A stretch of 64,000 bases of DNA from Rufibacter radiotolerans (lineage in GTDB: Bacteria; Bacteroidota; Bacteroidia; Cytophagales; Hymenobacteraceae). Within the stretch, counting starts at the first letter, position 1, and every line of letters begins with the position of its first letter. Of the stretch, positions 51,481 to 60,535 are shown in pieces. Below the pieces are notes generated by a model that saw nothing but the letters and a program-made list of their open reading frames with translations, ran no database searches and was not told the origin of the DNA. Position numbers and translations under genes: made by a program. The stretch is from the NCBI RefSeq assembly GCF_001078055.1, contig NZ_CP010777.1:2757001-2821000 (forward strand), in the 5' to 3' direction.

Positions 51481-51957
51481 CTATAGAAGCGGATTCAAAA
51501 TTTTCACCTGGTCTTCAGGCACGTTGGTGATAAAGAACTTCCCTGATTTGATGCTGTCTACCAGGTCTTGGATATTTTTCTTGTTGAACACGCCCAGCAG
51601 GTGGTCACGGTAGGCTTTAATGTCATTGTGCAGCGGGCAGGGGTGTTTGTCTGAGCACTTTTTCATGCCCATGCCGCATTTCTTGAAAGCCTCCAGCCCG
51701 TCTATGGTGTTCACCACTTCCAGAATGGTGATCTCAGAGGCAGGCCGGTGCAGGTAAAATCCGCCGTGCGGACCTTTCATAGAGGCAATGACGCCCTTGC
51801 GCACCAGGTCCTGAAGGATCTTGCCCATGAACGGGCTGGGCAGTTCCAGTTCCTGTGACAGTTCTTTAATGCCTACTTTCTTGCCGCCCTCATTGTTGAT
51901 GGCAATATATACAATCGCCCGGAGGGCGTATTCGGTTGTCTTAGATAACATACTCAT
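51481..51957 (-). CDS. Rrf2-family iron-sulfur transcription regulator (NsrR/IscR-like)
   Basis: A 158-residue winged-helix regulator. The N-terminus KTTEYALRAIVYIA is typical of Rrf2. Three Cys residues, C94, C101 and C107 (spacing 6 and 5), lie in the loop after the dimerisation helix, as the cluster ligands do in NsrR and IscR. NsrR-type proteins sense nitric oxide through a [2Fe-2S] or [4Fe-4S] cluster. The gene is the last of a six-gene minus-strand block of candidate NO/iron-sulfur stress genes, which suggests autoregulation. An NsrR rather than IscR role is an inference from the context. Confidence 0.88.
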   Translation of the reverse strand: MSMLSKTTEYALRAIVYIAINNEGGKKVGIKELSQELELPSPFMGKILQDLVRKGVIASMKGPHGGFYLHRPASEITILEVVNTIDGLEAFKKCGMGMKKCSDKHPCPLHNDIKAYRDHLLGVFNKKNIQDLVDSIKSGKFFITNVPEDQVKILNPLL

Positions 51958-51987
51958 TTCACTTCATCTCCAATCGGCTTCCCGGCA

Positions 51988-51995
51988 CGAAGGTA
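51988..51995 (-). promoter_or_regulatory. Possible -7 box TACCTTCG
   Basis: One mismatch to TAnnTTTG on the minus strand, 30 bases upstream of the Rrf2 gene start at 51957. Confidence 0.3.
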
Positions 51996-52003
51996 ACCTT
52001 CTT

Positions 52004-52309
52004 TCATAGCTGTTCCAATCCTTCGGCACTTATCCGCTCTGGGGTCCAGGCCGGGGTCCAGACCAGTTCAACGGTGACCTGCCGGTGCGGGAACTTCCTC
52101 AACAGAATCTGTTCCGTGGCCATGGTAATGGTGTTGCTCATGGGGCAGCCGGGCGTGGTCAGGGTCATTTCCACGTGAATCTCCTGGTCTGTGATTGTCA
52201 CGTCATATACCAGGCCCAGGTCCACAATGTTCACCCCAATCTCAGGGTCGATGATGTACTTCAGGACGTCATAGACTTCCTGGGTACGGTCAGGCGCGGG
52301 CGTTTCCAT
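52004..52309 (-). CDS. MIP18/DUF59 iron-sulfur assembly protein (SufT-like)
   Basis: A 101-residue protein of the DUF59/PaaD/SufT family. It has IIDPEIGVNIVDLGLVYDV near its N-terminus (D21-P-E) and the reactive Cys in TLTTPGCPM (C55), both conserved in the family that helps mature iron-sulfur proteins. Its start overlaps the end of the oxidase-like gene by 20 bases, so the genes are co-transcribed and probably coupled. Presence next to Rrf2 and RIC genes fits cluster repair under NO stress. Confidence 0.9.
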   Translation of the reverse strand: METPAPDRTQEVYDVLKYIIDPEIGVNIVDLGLVYDVTITDQEIHVEMTLTTPGCPMSNTITMATEQILLRKFPHRQVTVELVWTPAWTPERISAEGLEQL

Positions 52310-53597
52310 AGACGAACGGGGTTAAGTGCTGGGCTTTATGGACCAGCAAGTGAAACACATTGATGGTATACAAAATAGCAGCCAGGCAAAAGGCAATGCT
52401 GCCGGCCAGAATCACTGCCTCTACCCGCCACAGCACCCCCACCACCAACAGTAGAAACCCAAGAAGGTAACTAATGTTCTGCCAGCGCAGCAAATGGGTA
52501 TTGAACAGGTCTTTGGGCAGCGGAGTTTTGTACCGGCCCACATGGTCTTCATACACGTGCATCCAGACAATGAAAGGCAGAGTTTTAAAGGTCTGCCCCA
52601 GAATAAGCGCCGAGATAAAGCCCAGGAAGATAGAGAGCCCATACACCAGGTACAGGGAGGACAGCACTTGCTGCGGCAGCCCCAGGTCGGTGCTCACCAG
52701 AAAGACCAGCACAATGGGCACAATGAGCAGGGCCAGCGCCAAAAAGGTTTGTTTCATGCCCAGGTCCATGTCTTTGCGGTGCCCCAGCACTTTGGCGTCA
52801 TGCAGGAACAACAGAAACAGCACCAGCCCGCCTACCACCAAAGCGGCGTACAGCGGGGTAAGCGGCGACCGAAAGAACAGGTGGTCAAAGATGAAGAACA
52901 CCAGCCCGCCGTTGATCAGGTTATAAGACCAGTTGAGCTTGCGGGTATCCTCGGGGTGCGCCAGCAGGAACATAGGAATCAGCTTGCTGCCTACCCCAAT
53001 GATCAGAAGCAAAAACCAGCCGGCCATGCCCATGTGGGCGTGCAACTGCAGGTAGCGTACATGGTCCTGGGGCAGGAAAGGATTGGTAAAGTTGATGGCC
53101 ATTAAAAGCCCCACAAAACCGGTCAACAGCAGCCAGATAGCCGAGGTGACAATAAAATCTGCCTCAATGGTCCATTTGGGCGCTTTCCGGGCGGTCTGGA
53201 TCACGTTGATATTGAACAGCACAAAAGCCGCCAGCAGGCAGCAGGCTGCCACGTGCAGGACCAGCCCCAAAGAGAAATTCCAGAAGGAATAGGCCAGCAA
53301 TATGGTACCTACGCCCAGCAGCCCGAAGGTATAGAACGCCAGCTTCTCACTGTACAGTTTGCAGTCCAGCACCACCGGCAGCAATTGGTACAAGGCCCCG
53401 AAAATAACCATGGTAGCCCAACCCAGCACCGCCACGTGGGTAAGGGTAAGTAATTTAGGGTGAAAGTAATGGCCGCCAAAGGCATTGGTGGAGAACAGCA
53501 GCAAAATGCTGAGCACCAGAAAGGCGCCCGCCGCGAACGCGTAATGCGGCAGCACTACCCATTTACTGGGGGAATTGGAAATGCTTGCAGTGGCCAT
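52290..53597 (-). CDS. Heme-copper oxidase subunit I-like 12-helix membrane protein
   Basis: A 435-residue protein with about 12 membrane helices. Conserved-looking His motifs are LTHVAVLGW (helix 2), YLQLHAHMGMAGW (helix 6) and IVWMHVYEDHVGRY, as in the heme-copper-oxidase-I/NnrS-like superfamily. It does not clearly show all six His ligands of a true oxidase or NO reductase, so activity is uncertain. It is translationally coupled to the SufT-like gene downstream, and follows the DUF2249 gene by 2 bases. In NO-related gene clusters such proteins are plausible NO-handling or heme proteins. Confidence 0.75.
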   Translation of the reverse strand: MATASISNSPSKWVVLPHYAFAAGAFLVLSILLLFSTNAFGGHYFHPKLLTLTHVAVLGWATMVIFGALYQLLPVVLDCKLYSEKLAFYTFGLLGVGTILLAYSFWNFSLGLVLHVAACCLLAAFVLFNINVIQTARKAPKWTIEADFIVTSAIWLLLTGFVGLLMAINFTNPFLPQDHVRYLQLHAHMGMAGWFLLLIIGVGSKLIPMFLLAHPEDTRKLNWSYNLINGGLVFFIFDHLFFRSPLTPLYAALVVGGLVLFLLFLHDAKVLGHRKDMDLGMKQTFLALALLIVPIVLVFLVSTDLGLPQQVLSSLYLVYGLSIFLGFISALILGQTFKTLPFIVWMHVYEDHVGRYKTPLPKDLFNTHLLRWQNISYLLGFLLLVVGVLWRVEAVILAGSIAFCLAAILYTINVFHLLVHKAQHLTPFVYGNARA

Positions 53598-53599
53598 GA

Positions 53600-54427
53600 T
53601 CAGGTTTCTTTGTAAATCAATAAATGCACCTCAGAAGGGTTCACTTCCTTAATGACAATCTCAAAATGGCGCTCCTGCAGTTTAGGCAGCAAAAACCGGG
53701 GCACCCGCTGGTGGGTCACGTGCAGGGCCTCCTCCGGGGCCAGGCGCTCCAGGGCATCCAGAATGGAGACCATGGGCTGGGGCATTTCCAGGTGCCGTAC
53801 GTCCAGGTGGGTCAGGTGATCCTGGTATTTCTGCAGCAACTGCTCGTATTCCGCGCTGTTGGGGGCCGTAGCCGGAATAGTCTCCGCCGGGGCAGTAGGG
53901 TTTCCTTCTTTCCAGAAGTAGCAATAGACCAGGTCCTCGGCTTTCTCCTGGGTAAAGCTGACGTAGCCTCTTTTCTTCAGGATCTGGATGAGGGGCGTGG
54001 GTTCAAAGGTATTGATGATCACCAGGGCGTTCTGGCCGTTGATCTGGTCCACCCCTTTCATGATCTCCAGGAACGGGTCATTGCCCGAGGCGATGTCTTC
54101 GCGCACGTCCAGTTGGATCAAAGCGTTTTGGGGCAGTTTTTCCAAAAACCGGTGGAAAACAGCCGGGGTCGGGGCGGGTTTGACGGGCACCCCGGCACCC
54201 TGCTGCTTCACCGTAAAGCCTAATGGCACCAGTTTTTCAAAGAAGGTTTCTACGTCACAGCCGCCAATGCGGGCGGCATCAGCTATGGTGACCCTGCTGG
54301 CCAGAATCTTCCGGAGCAGGGGGTTGCGCAGTTTCTCAAAATGCCGGTTAATGCTGGCAATGGCCTCAATGGCGTCTGGATTGGCCTTGATGAGCGTTGA
54401 GATCTTGGTGGCGGCAGCTATTTCCAT
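53600..54427 (-). CDS. DUF1858-DUF2249-DUF2249 protein
   Basis: A 275-residue cytosolic protein. The N-terminus (about 5-75; ISTLIKANPDAIEAIASIN..GGCDVETF) resembles DUF1858, which often accompanies hybrid-cluster and hemerythrin proteins. Two DUF2249 domains follow (about 100-172 with IQLDVREDIASGNDPFLEIM, and 198-275 with THLDVRHLEMPQPMVSILDAL). DUF2249 domains are frequent near NO- and hemerythrin-related genes. Its stop is 2 bases before the oxidase-like gene start. Role unknown. Confidence 0.85.
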   Translation of the reverse strand: MEIAAATKISTLIKANPDAIEAIASINRHFEKLRNPLLRKILASRVTIADAARIGGCDVETFFEKLVPLGFTVKQQGAGVPVKPAPTPAVFHRFLEKLPQNALIQLDVREDIASGNDPFLEIMKGVDQINGQNALVIINTFEPTPLIQILKKRGYVSFTQEKAEDLVYCYFWKEGNPTAPAETIPATAPNSAEYEQLLQKYQDHLTHLDVRHLEMPQPMVSILDALERLAPEEALHVTHQRVPRFLLPKLQERHFEIVIKEVNPSEVHLLIYKET

Positions 54428-54614
54428 AGGTAGTGTTGGTTAGTAAGTGGGCAGGCAAACGGTATATTTATCTATCCACCTTTGGTTTTATGTGGCCTTT
54501 GATTCCTTCCCTCACAAAGGACCAAATGGCCACATTGGTCTGAAAAGTGGGCAAGGTCTCCTCCCCCATTTGTATCAAACCATTTCTTGTACAGGAGGAC
54601 CTGGGCCCTCCTAT

Positions 54615-55109
54615 CTATTCTTCCCAGAAAGCAGGCGTAAAATCATCTGCCACGGGTTGTCCTTTATGGTGGTGGGCCATCAGTTGGCCGGCCAGTTCCA
54701 GTTCCTCAGGGGCCACCACAGATTGCAGGTAGGGGAACAGTTCCCGCTCCTCCCACCTGATGTGGGCCGTAAGGTCTTTCTGCAGGGTCTGGAATTGATC
54801 TGAGGTATGGCGTTTGCCGTCACAGATGAGGTCAATCATCCATTGCAGCAGCCGGTGCTCTTCTTCTATGCGTTCCCGCAGGGTGTCTGTGGGAAGTAAA
54901 AAGCGGTCCACCAACCATTCTTCTTCCTGGCAGTGGGGCTTGAGAATGTTCTCCCAGAAAAATTTCACATAGGCCTGCAAGATCAACAGGTCGGTCTTGT
55001 TTTTCAGGCCGGCCTTTATCTTCCAGCAGAAGAGCAGCCCAAAATGGTGCTCCCGTGACAGCGGAACTAAACTCTTGTCTCTTTTCTGGGGTTTGATCGC
55101 CTTTTCCAT
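54615..55109 (-). CDS. Hemerythrin-like domain protein
   Basis: A 164-residue four-helix protein with the di-iron ligand pattern of hemerythrins: LSREHHFGLL (His pair), KPHCQEEEWL (HxxxE type), EEHRLLQWM, and HIRWEERELFP (HxxxE). The C-terminus adds HHHKGQPVADDFTPAFW. Such proteins bind O2 or NO at a di-iron site. It lies between the DUF2249 gene and the RIC gene on the same strand; a weak hairpin at 55143-55166 separates it from RIC. Confidence 0.85.
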   Translation of the reverse strand: MEKAIKPQKRDKSLVPLSREHHFGLLFCWKIKAGLKNKTDLLILQAYVKFFWENILKPHCQEEEWLVDRFLLPTDTLRERIEEEHRLLQWMIDLICDGKRHTSDQFQTLQKDLTAHIRWEERELFPYLQSVVAPEELELAGQLMAHHHKGQPVADDFTPAFWEE

Positions 55110-55142
55110 GGCATTGGTGGGCTTGGCCCGTGAGGTAATAAG

Positions 55143-55166
55143 GGGCAGGCTTTTACTGGCCTGCCC
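55143..55166. terminator. Weak hairpin between RIC and hemerythrin genes
   Basis: GGGCAGGC (55143-55150) pairs with GCCTGCCC (55159-55166) around an 8-base loop. It lies 9 bases after the RIC stop on the minus strand; the T tract there is poor, so termination may be partial. Confidence 0.5.
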
Positions 55167-55174
55167 TTCTTTTT

Positions 55175-56134
55175 CTACTTCAATACTTCTTTCTCTAATT
55201 CCAGCGCTTTAGGGAACAGGATGTTGTTCTCCAGGTGGATGTGGCGGTGCAAATCTTCCTCAAACTCCTGCAGCTTGGCAAAGGCTACCTGGTAGGTGGC
55301 GCAGGCATCGGCGGGCAGGGCGAAGTTGTTGGTTTTTTCTCTGATGGCTTCCAGCTCGCCACCGGCGGCCTCGTGCTCCATCTCCATCATATTGATAGGG
55401 CTCTGGATACTGCCAAAGGCGGGCTTGTCCAGTTTCTCTCCTTTCTGCTTGGCCTCATTCAGTTGCTTGATGAACGGGAACAGCACGCGCTCTTCTTTGG
55501 GCATATGGGACTCCAGTTCATTGGCCACGTTGGTGAAGTGCTTGGCCACCTCAATCAGTTCTGGGTGGTTGGCGCCGTGCACGCGGGCAATCTTGGTAGT
55601 GTACTCATACAGGGCCGGAATGGCTTCCCGCACGTATTTGTGGTGGACGTTCACAATGTAGTCGGCTAAGAAGGAAAGGTCCCAGCTCTGAAAATCGGTC
55701 TCGGCACCGGCTTTGGTATCTGGTAAGGCTTCCAGTTCGCGTTCTACCACGGCTGGGTTAATGCCTTTTTCCTCGCATACCTGGGCCACAGATTTTTTGC
55801 CGCCGCAGCAGAAGTCAATGCCGTATTTCTTGAACACCTGGGCTTTTCTGAAATCCTTGGCCACCAGTTCGCCAATGCTTTCCTCTTCCGTTGGCGTCAG
55901 TTTAGAGATCTTCACTTCCCATACTTCGGGACCCTGCTCCAGGTACTCCCATTTAAAGATATTGCCGCGCTCCCCCAGTAACTGGTAGTACAGCGGTTTA
56001 GGGTCATGGTCGTTGTGTATGATAAAAGCCTCGCCGCCGCGTAACGCGTCAAACCATTCAAAGATGGTAGGGTGTTTCATGCGTGGTTCCAGGGTGGTAA
56101 CGTCTAGGGTCTCAATGGTTTCTGTAGTTGACAT
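55175..56134 (-). CDS. Iron-sulfur cluster repair di-iron protein RIC/ScdA with DUF2249 fusion
   Basis: A 319-residue protein starting at ATG 56134. It has three parts. Residues about 5-80 form a DUF2249 domain (TLDVTTLEPRMKHPTIFEWF..., WEVKISK). About 85-145 is the ScdA_N segment, VFKKYGIDFCCGG with C109-C110. About 160-319 is the hemerythrin domain of YtfE/RIC with HHKYVREAIP, HGANHPEL, HMPKEERVLFP, EHEAAGGEL and HRHIHLENNILFP. RIC repairs clusters damaged by NO or peroxide. The DUF2249 fusion is less usual. Confidence 0.92.
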   Translation of the reverse strand: MSTTETIETLDVTTLEPRMKHPTIFEWFDALRGGEAFIIHNDHDPKPLYYQLLGERGNIFKWEYLEQGPEVWEVKISKLTPTEEESIGELVAKDFRKAQVFKKYGIDFCCGGKKSVAQVCEEKGINPAVVERELEALPDTKAGAETDFQSWDLSFLADYIVNVHHKYVREAIPALYEYTTKIARVHGANHPELIEVAKHFTNVANELESHMPKEERVLFPFIKQLNEAKQKGEKLDKPAFGSIQSPINMMEMEHEAAGGELEAIREKTNNFALPADACATYQVAFAKLQEFEEDLHRHIHLENNILFPKALELEKEVLK

Positions 56135-56194
56135 AGTAGTAAGTTTTATGTTTTTATTCAATCACCGGGGTAAAGGTAAAGGAGAGATTTATTA

Positions 56195-56220
56195 AATAAA
56201 AGATAAAAAGGTATTTTATT
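56195..56220. promoter_or_regulatory. AT-rich dyad, possible operator of the RIC gene
   Basis: AATAAAA (56195-56201) and TTTTATT (56214-56220) are inverted with a 12-base spacer, about 60-85 bases upstream of the RIC ATG. Similar in character to Rrf2-family binding sites but not to a defined consensus; binding by the Rrf2 protein nearby is speculative. Confidence 0.3.
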
Positions 56221-56513
56221 ATTTTACTTTACGATTACCTTTACATCGGGTTGTCTGTTACTCCCCTTCCCCTATAGTTCCTGTAAAATATTTTGAGCGT
56301 TTAGGCGGGTATTTACCCTGACTATCAATCGTATACAAGTTTACAACAAAGGCCTCAAAGGCAAAATGATGGATGCTATTCTTGAAAGTGACCTTTGTCA
56401 TGACAGGCGGCGGGACCACCGGTTAGCTTAGCAGCAGATTAGGCTCATTTACTTGCCCAAATCTTACCGTAGGGGTGCCTGATCTGCCTGTATTGGGTGG
56501 TGGGGGGAAAGGA

Positions 56514-56554
56514 ATGTTTTAAGGGTGTTTTAGCCAAAACAGGCGCAAAACGCA
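56514..56554. repeat. Imperfect GTTTT palindrome
   Basis: ATGTTTTAAGGGTGTTTT and AAAACAGGCGCAAAACGCAT pair with several mismatches around a 4-base loop. It lies about 100 bases upstream of nrdJ, not at a gene end. Confidence 0.6.
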
Positions 56555-56652
56555 TTTTAGCCGCAGGCTAAATTTCAGTTCATGGGCAGCGCAGGCGCCA
56601 GCAACCGGTAGAGACTTTTAGATAAAACGTATTACCTATAGATGATGTCACT

Positions 56653-59600
56653 ATGAAAAAGAGTACCCAGAAGCCCCAGGGGCTGGCCTTCTCCCGCCTC
56701 TTTACCCACCCCGGCCAATCGCCTTATGACGCGTTCCGCTATGAACTGCGCTCCTCTACCATTAGAAACCCCGCCGGCGATGTGGTGGCCGAACTGAAAG
56801 ACGTGGAAGTGCCAGCCCAATGGTCCCAGATTGCCACGGATATCCTGGCGCAGAAATACCTCCGCCGCGCGGGTGTGCCGCAGCCAGACGGCGGCACCGG
56901 GGCCGAGTCCTCTGTGAAGCAAGTGGTGCACCGCATGGCTAACTGCTGGCGCAGCTGGGGCAGCCGGTATGGTTACTTCAAAACCGAGGATGACGCCCAG
57001 GTATTCTATGACGAACTGGTGTACATGCTGCTGGGCCAATACGCCGCCCCTAACTCGCCGCAGTGGTTCAACACGGGCCTGCATGAATCTTACGGCATCA
57101 CCGGCAAAGCCGAGGGCCATTTTTACGTGGACCCCATCACGGAGGAACTAAAGGAAACTACCTCGGCGTATGAGCGGCCCCAGCCTCACGCCTGCTTTAT
57201 CCTGTCGGTGCATGATGATCTGGCCAAGAAAGGCGGGCTCATGGATTTGCTGGTGCGGGAAGCGCGCATCTTTAAGTACGGCTCCGGCGTGGGCACCAAC
57301 TTCTCCAGCATCAGGGGCAAAGAAGAACCTCTCTCCGGTGGCGGCACCTCCTCGGGCCTCATGTCGTTCCTGCGCGTAGGCGACCGCGCGGCCGGAGCTA
57401 TCAAATCTGGAGGTACCACCCGCCGGGCGGCCAAAATGGTGAGCCTGGACCTGGACCACCCCGAGATTGAGGCCTTCATCAACTGGAAGAAAGACGAGGA
57501 GAAAAAAGTGGCGGCGCTTATTGCAGCCGGCTACTCGTCAGACTACGAGGGCGAAGCCTACAGCACGGTTTCCGGTCAGAACTCCAACAACTCGGTGCGG
57601 GTGCCCAATGCTTTCTTTGAGGCCCTGAAAAACAATGCCGACTGGCACCTCACCGCCCGCACCAACGGGCAAGTGATGAAAAGCATTCCGGCCCGGAAGC
57701 TCTGGCAGGAAATAGCGGAGGCCGCCTGGGCCTGCGCCGACCCTGGCGTACAGTTTGACACCACCATCAATGAGTGGCACACCTGCCCTGCCGAGGGCCC
57801 GATCAGGGGCTCTAACCCCTGCTCTGAGTACATGTTTCTGGATGATACCGCCTGTAACCTGGCCTCACTCAATCTGCTGCGCTTCTTTGATCTGAAGAAG
57901 CAGGAATTTGACGTAAAAGCCTTCGCGCACGCCAGCCGCCTCTGGACCGTGGTATTGGAGATATCAGTGCTTATGGCGCAGTTCCCTTCTGAGGTGGTGG
58001 CGCAGCGCTCCTATGAGTACCGCACCATTGGACTGGGCTACGCCAATCTGGGCGCCCTGCTTATGATCCAGGGGTTACCATATGACAGTGAAGCCGCCCG
58101 GGCCGTAGCAGCAGGAATCACGTCCCTCATGACCGGCACCGCCTACCAGACCTCCGCGGAGATGGCGGCTACCCTGGGCGCATTTGCCAAATATCAACCC
58201 AACCGGGAATCCATGCTGCGCGTGATCCGGAACCACCGTTACGCCAGCTTTAACCAGCAAGACCAGTACGAAGGCCTCAGCATCACGCCCCTGGGACTGG
58301 ACCAGAACCTGTGCCCCCCTACCCTTCTAAAAGCAGCCCAAAACGCCTGGGACGTAGCCCTGCGCCAAGGCGAGATGCATGGTTACCGCAATGCCCAGGC
58401 CACCGTTATTGCCCCTACCGGCACCATTGGCCTGCTCATGGACTGTGACACCACCGGTGTGGAGCCCGACTATGCCCTGGTCAAATACAAGAAACTGGCC
58501 GGCGGCGGCTACTTCAAGATCATCAACCAGTCCATCCCCGAGGCGCTACGGAAACTTGGTTACTCAGCGGAACAGGTAGAAGCCATTGTCAACTACGCCA
58601 AAGGCCACGGTACTTTAGAGGGCGCCCCGCACCTCTCAAGGGAAGTGTTGCTGGCCAAAGGCTTCCTGCCCCAGGACTTGGAAAAACTGGAATCGGCGCT
58701 GGCCACGGCTTATGACCTCACTTCTTTGTTCAATGCCTATACCCTGGGCGAGGACTGCCTTCAACGATTAGGCTTTACCCCGGCCCAATACACGGCGCCT
58801 GACTTTAACCTGCTCCAGCGCCTGGGCTTTAGCCTGCAGCAGATCAATGAGGCCAATGACTTTGTGTGCGGCACCATGACCGTAGAGGGCGCCCCTTACC
58901 TGCGCGAAGAGCATTACCCGGTGTTTGACTGCGCTAACCGCTGCGGCCACAAAGGCACCCGGTTCATCAAGGCCGAGGGGCACATTCACATGATGGCGGC
59001 CGTACAGCCCTTTATCTCCGGGGCTATCTCCAAGACCATTAATTTACCGAATGAGGCCACCGTGGACGAAGTGGCGCACTGCTACCAGCTTTCCTGGGAA
59101 CTGGGCCTGAAAGCCTGCTCCCTGTACCGCGATGGCAGCAAACTTTCCCAGCCGCTCACCGCCAAAAGTTCCGCTACCCAGGAAGAAGAAGCCCCTAAGG
59201 AAGAAGTGACCAGCCCCACAGAAACCATTCTTAACCCCGAACAGGTACTGAAGGCCGCCAAAGCCATACTCTCCGAATCGGGCCACCAGGCGTTCAGGCA
59301 GCACCTCACCGCCATGGTAGAGCGCCAAAAATTGCCTGACCGGCGCAAAGGGTTCACCCAGAAAGCCAAGATTGACGGCCACACGGTCTACATCAGAACC
59401 GGGGAGTATGCCGATGGGTCTTTGGGCGAGATCTTTATTGACATGTACAAGGAAGGCGCCTCGTTCCGGTCCATTTTGAACTGCTTCGCCATTGCCGTTT
59501 CATTGGGCTTGCAGTACGGGGTGCCGCTGGAGGAATTTGTGAACCGCTTTACCTTTACCCGCTTTGAGCCGGCCGGCCGCGTAGAGCACCCCAACATAAA

Positions 59601-59946
59601 ATCTGCCACCTCGGTGTTTGATTACCTGTTCAGGTTGCTGGGCTATGAGTATTTGAACCGGGTAGACCTGGTGCACGTGCCGGAACAGGAAAAAGAAGTG
59701 CAGGCGGTGGTACCCACCCAAGCGTCTGCCCCGGTAGCCAAAGCGCAGGAGATGGCTTCTACTTCCAACGGGAACACCCACCAGGTCTTCACCCAAACCC
59801 GAACCGTTTTAATGGAGCAAACCCAACAGGTACTGGCCAGCATGATGGGCGATGCCCCTATCTGCAACGTCTGCGGTCACATTACCATCCGGTCCGGTAC
59901 CTGCTACAAGTGCCTGAATTGCGGCAATAGTCTGGGTTGCAGTTAA
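56653..59946 (+). CDS. nrdJ: Adenosylcobalamin-dependent ribonucleotide reductase (class II)
   Basis: A 1097-residue class II ribonucleotide reductase, which makes deoxynucleotides using a B12-derived radical instead of oxygen. It has the family's N-terminal effector part, then [64 protein letters not shown] (active-site Cys pair region), NLASLNL and [13 protein letters not shown], typical of the large B12-dependent reductase. The C-terminus (about 1068-1097) is a zinc-ribbon-like Cys-rich end ([20 protein letters not shown]). Start at 56653 follows no clear RBS. A 30-base-arm palindrome follows. Confidence 0.95.
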   Translation: MKKSTQKPQGLAFSRLFTHPGQSPYDAFRYELRSSTIRNPAGDVVAELKDVEVPAQWSQIATDILAQKYLRRAGVPQPDGGTGAESSVKQVVHRMANCWRSWGSRYGYFKTEDDAQVFYDELVYMLLGQYAAPNSPQWFNTGLHESYGITGKAEGHFYVDPITEELKETTSAYERPQPHACFILSVHDDLAKKGGLMDLLVREARIFKYGSGVGTNFSSIRGKEEPLSGGGTSSGLMSFLRVGDRAAGAIKSGGTTRRAAKMVSLDLDHPEIEAFINWKKDEEKKVAALIAAGYSSDYEGEAYSTVSGQNSNNSVRVPNAFFEALKNNADWHLTARTNGQVMKSIPARKLWQEIAEAAWACADPGVQFDTTINEWHTCPAEGPIRGSNPCSEYMFLDDTACNLASLNLLRFFDLKKQEFDVKAFAHASRLWTVVLEISVLMAQFPSEVVAQRSYEYRTIGLGYANLGALLMIQGLPYDSEAARAVAAGITSLMTGTAYQTSAEMAATLGAFAKYQPNRESMLRVIRNHRYASFNQQDQYEGLSITPLGLDQNLCPPTLLKAAQNAWDVALRQGEMHGYRNAQATVIAPTGTIGLLMDCDTTGVEPDYALVKYKKLAGGGYFKIINQSIPEALRKLGYSAEQVEAIVNYAKGHGTLEGAPHLSREVLLAKGFLPQDLEKLESALATAYDLTSLFNAYTLGEDCLQRLGFTPAQYTAPDFNLLQRLGFSLQQINEANDFVCGTMTVEGAPYLREEHYPVFDCANRCGHKGTRFIKAEGHIHMMAAVQPFISGAISKTINLPNEATVDEVAHCYQLSWELGLKACSLYRDGSKLSQPLTAKSSATQEEEAPKEEVTSPTETILNPEQVLKAAKAILSESGHQAFRQHLTAMVERQKLPDRRKGFTQKAKIDGHTVYIRTGEYADGSLGEIFIDMYKEGASFRSILNCFAIAVSLGLQYGVPLEEFVNRFTFTRFEPAGRVEHPNIKSATSVFDYLFRLLGYEYLNRVDLVHVPEQEKEVQAVVPTQASAPVAKAQEMASTSNGNTHQVFTQTRTVLMEQTQQVLASMMGDAPICNVCGHITIRSGTCYKCLNCGNSLGCS

Positions 59947-59959
59947 GGAGATTTGACTA

Positions 59960-60023
59960 AAAGTCCGCTGTCTGTTTTGAGCCTGTTTTTGTGAAAACAG
60001 GCTCAAAACAGACAGCGGACTTT
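59960..60023. repeat. Dispersed GTTTT palindrome, perfect 30-base arms
   Basis: Arms 59960-59989 and 59994-60023 are exact complements around loop TGTG. The inner core is CTGTTTTGAGCCTGTTTT; the outer 12 bases (AAAGTCCGCTGT) are locus-specific. It starts 13 bases after nrdJ and is followed by ATTTTT. Confidence 0.92.
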
Positions 60024-60037
60024 ATTTTTCTCTGGTT

Positions 60038-60100
60038 CAAGTTTCCAACTTGGACCTAAAAATGATCTGAAGTTTCCAACTTCAGTAAGGCGAAGCCTTA
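60038..60100. repeat. Chain of three small hairpins
   Basis: CAAGTT-TCC-AACTTG (60038-60052), CTGAAGTT-TCC-AACTTCAG (60067-60085) and TAAGGC-GAA-GCCTTA (60086-60100) are each perfect inverted repeats with 3-base loops. They share AAGTTTCCAACTT in the first two. Confidence 0.7.
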
Positions 60101-60200
60101 AAAGCGCATAACTAATTATTATATAGTGGTAGCATAAAAAAGACAGGAACGTGGGAAGTAGTCATCCAGTCTGCCTGGGAGGAAACGCCGTTCAAGATGC

Positions 60201-60367
60201 AGACTCTCCCCTTGAGGGGAGCGCAAAAGGGTGTTTACACAGGAGAGCGCACTTTGTAGATAAGCTGAATCTAGTTCTGTACTTCCTATTGCCAAAAGTA
60301 TTTAGTCAAGAATGCGTGCATCAGCAAATGTAAACACCCCTCTGCGCTCCCCTCAAGGGGAGAGTCT
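60201..60367. repeat. MITE-like inverted-repeat element B
   Basis: 39-base terminal inverted repeats (60201-60239 and 60329-60367) differ at two positions; each contains the 14-base palindrome CTCCCCTTGAGGGG. Total length is 167 bases, with an 89-base central part that carries no gene. No target-site duplication was established. Confidence 0.7.
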
Positions 60368-60535
60368 CGTTTATAGACACTTCGGATGATTTCTGACAGT
60401 ATTAATTAGTCACGGAAGTAACTTCCGCGCCATAGAAAGAAGAATTTGCTTTTCTTTACAAGAGGAGGTAATTGAGAGGACTGCGCCTGTCTAAATCAAC
60501 AGCAATTCTACTCTGCACTAAAGAACTAACCCAAC

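Larger units (their letters stand above)
56135..56652. other. Divergent region RIC / nrdJ
   Basis: 518 bases. They contain an AT-rich dyad upstream of RIC (56195-56220), a copy of the dispersed palindrome (56514-56554) and a small hairpin TTTAGCC/GGCTAAA (56555-56571). No cobalamin riboswitch or NrdR box was recognised upstream of the B12-dependent reductase. The middle about 250 bases show nothing clear. Confidence 0.5.
59947..60535. other. Gene-free region with palindromes and element B
   Basis: 589 bases containing the strongest palindrome of the family (59960-60023), a chain of small hairpins (60038-60100), the MITE-like element B (60201-60367) and a CGGAAGT/ACTTCCG palindrome (60413-60427). 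No gene was supported. Confidence 0.65.

Noticed and set aside
56135..56652. Cobalamin riboswitch upstream of nrdJ
   Set aside because: Expected because the enzyme uses B12, but no B12-box or conserved hairpin set was found by eye; a covariance-model search would be needed.
60151..60333. 60-codon frame in the region with element B
   Set aside because: It lies across the inverted-repeat element, with no protein-like features.
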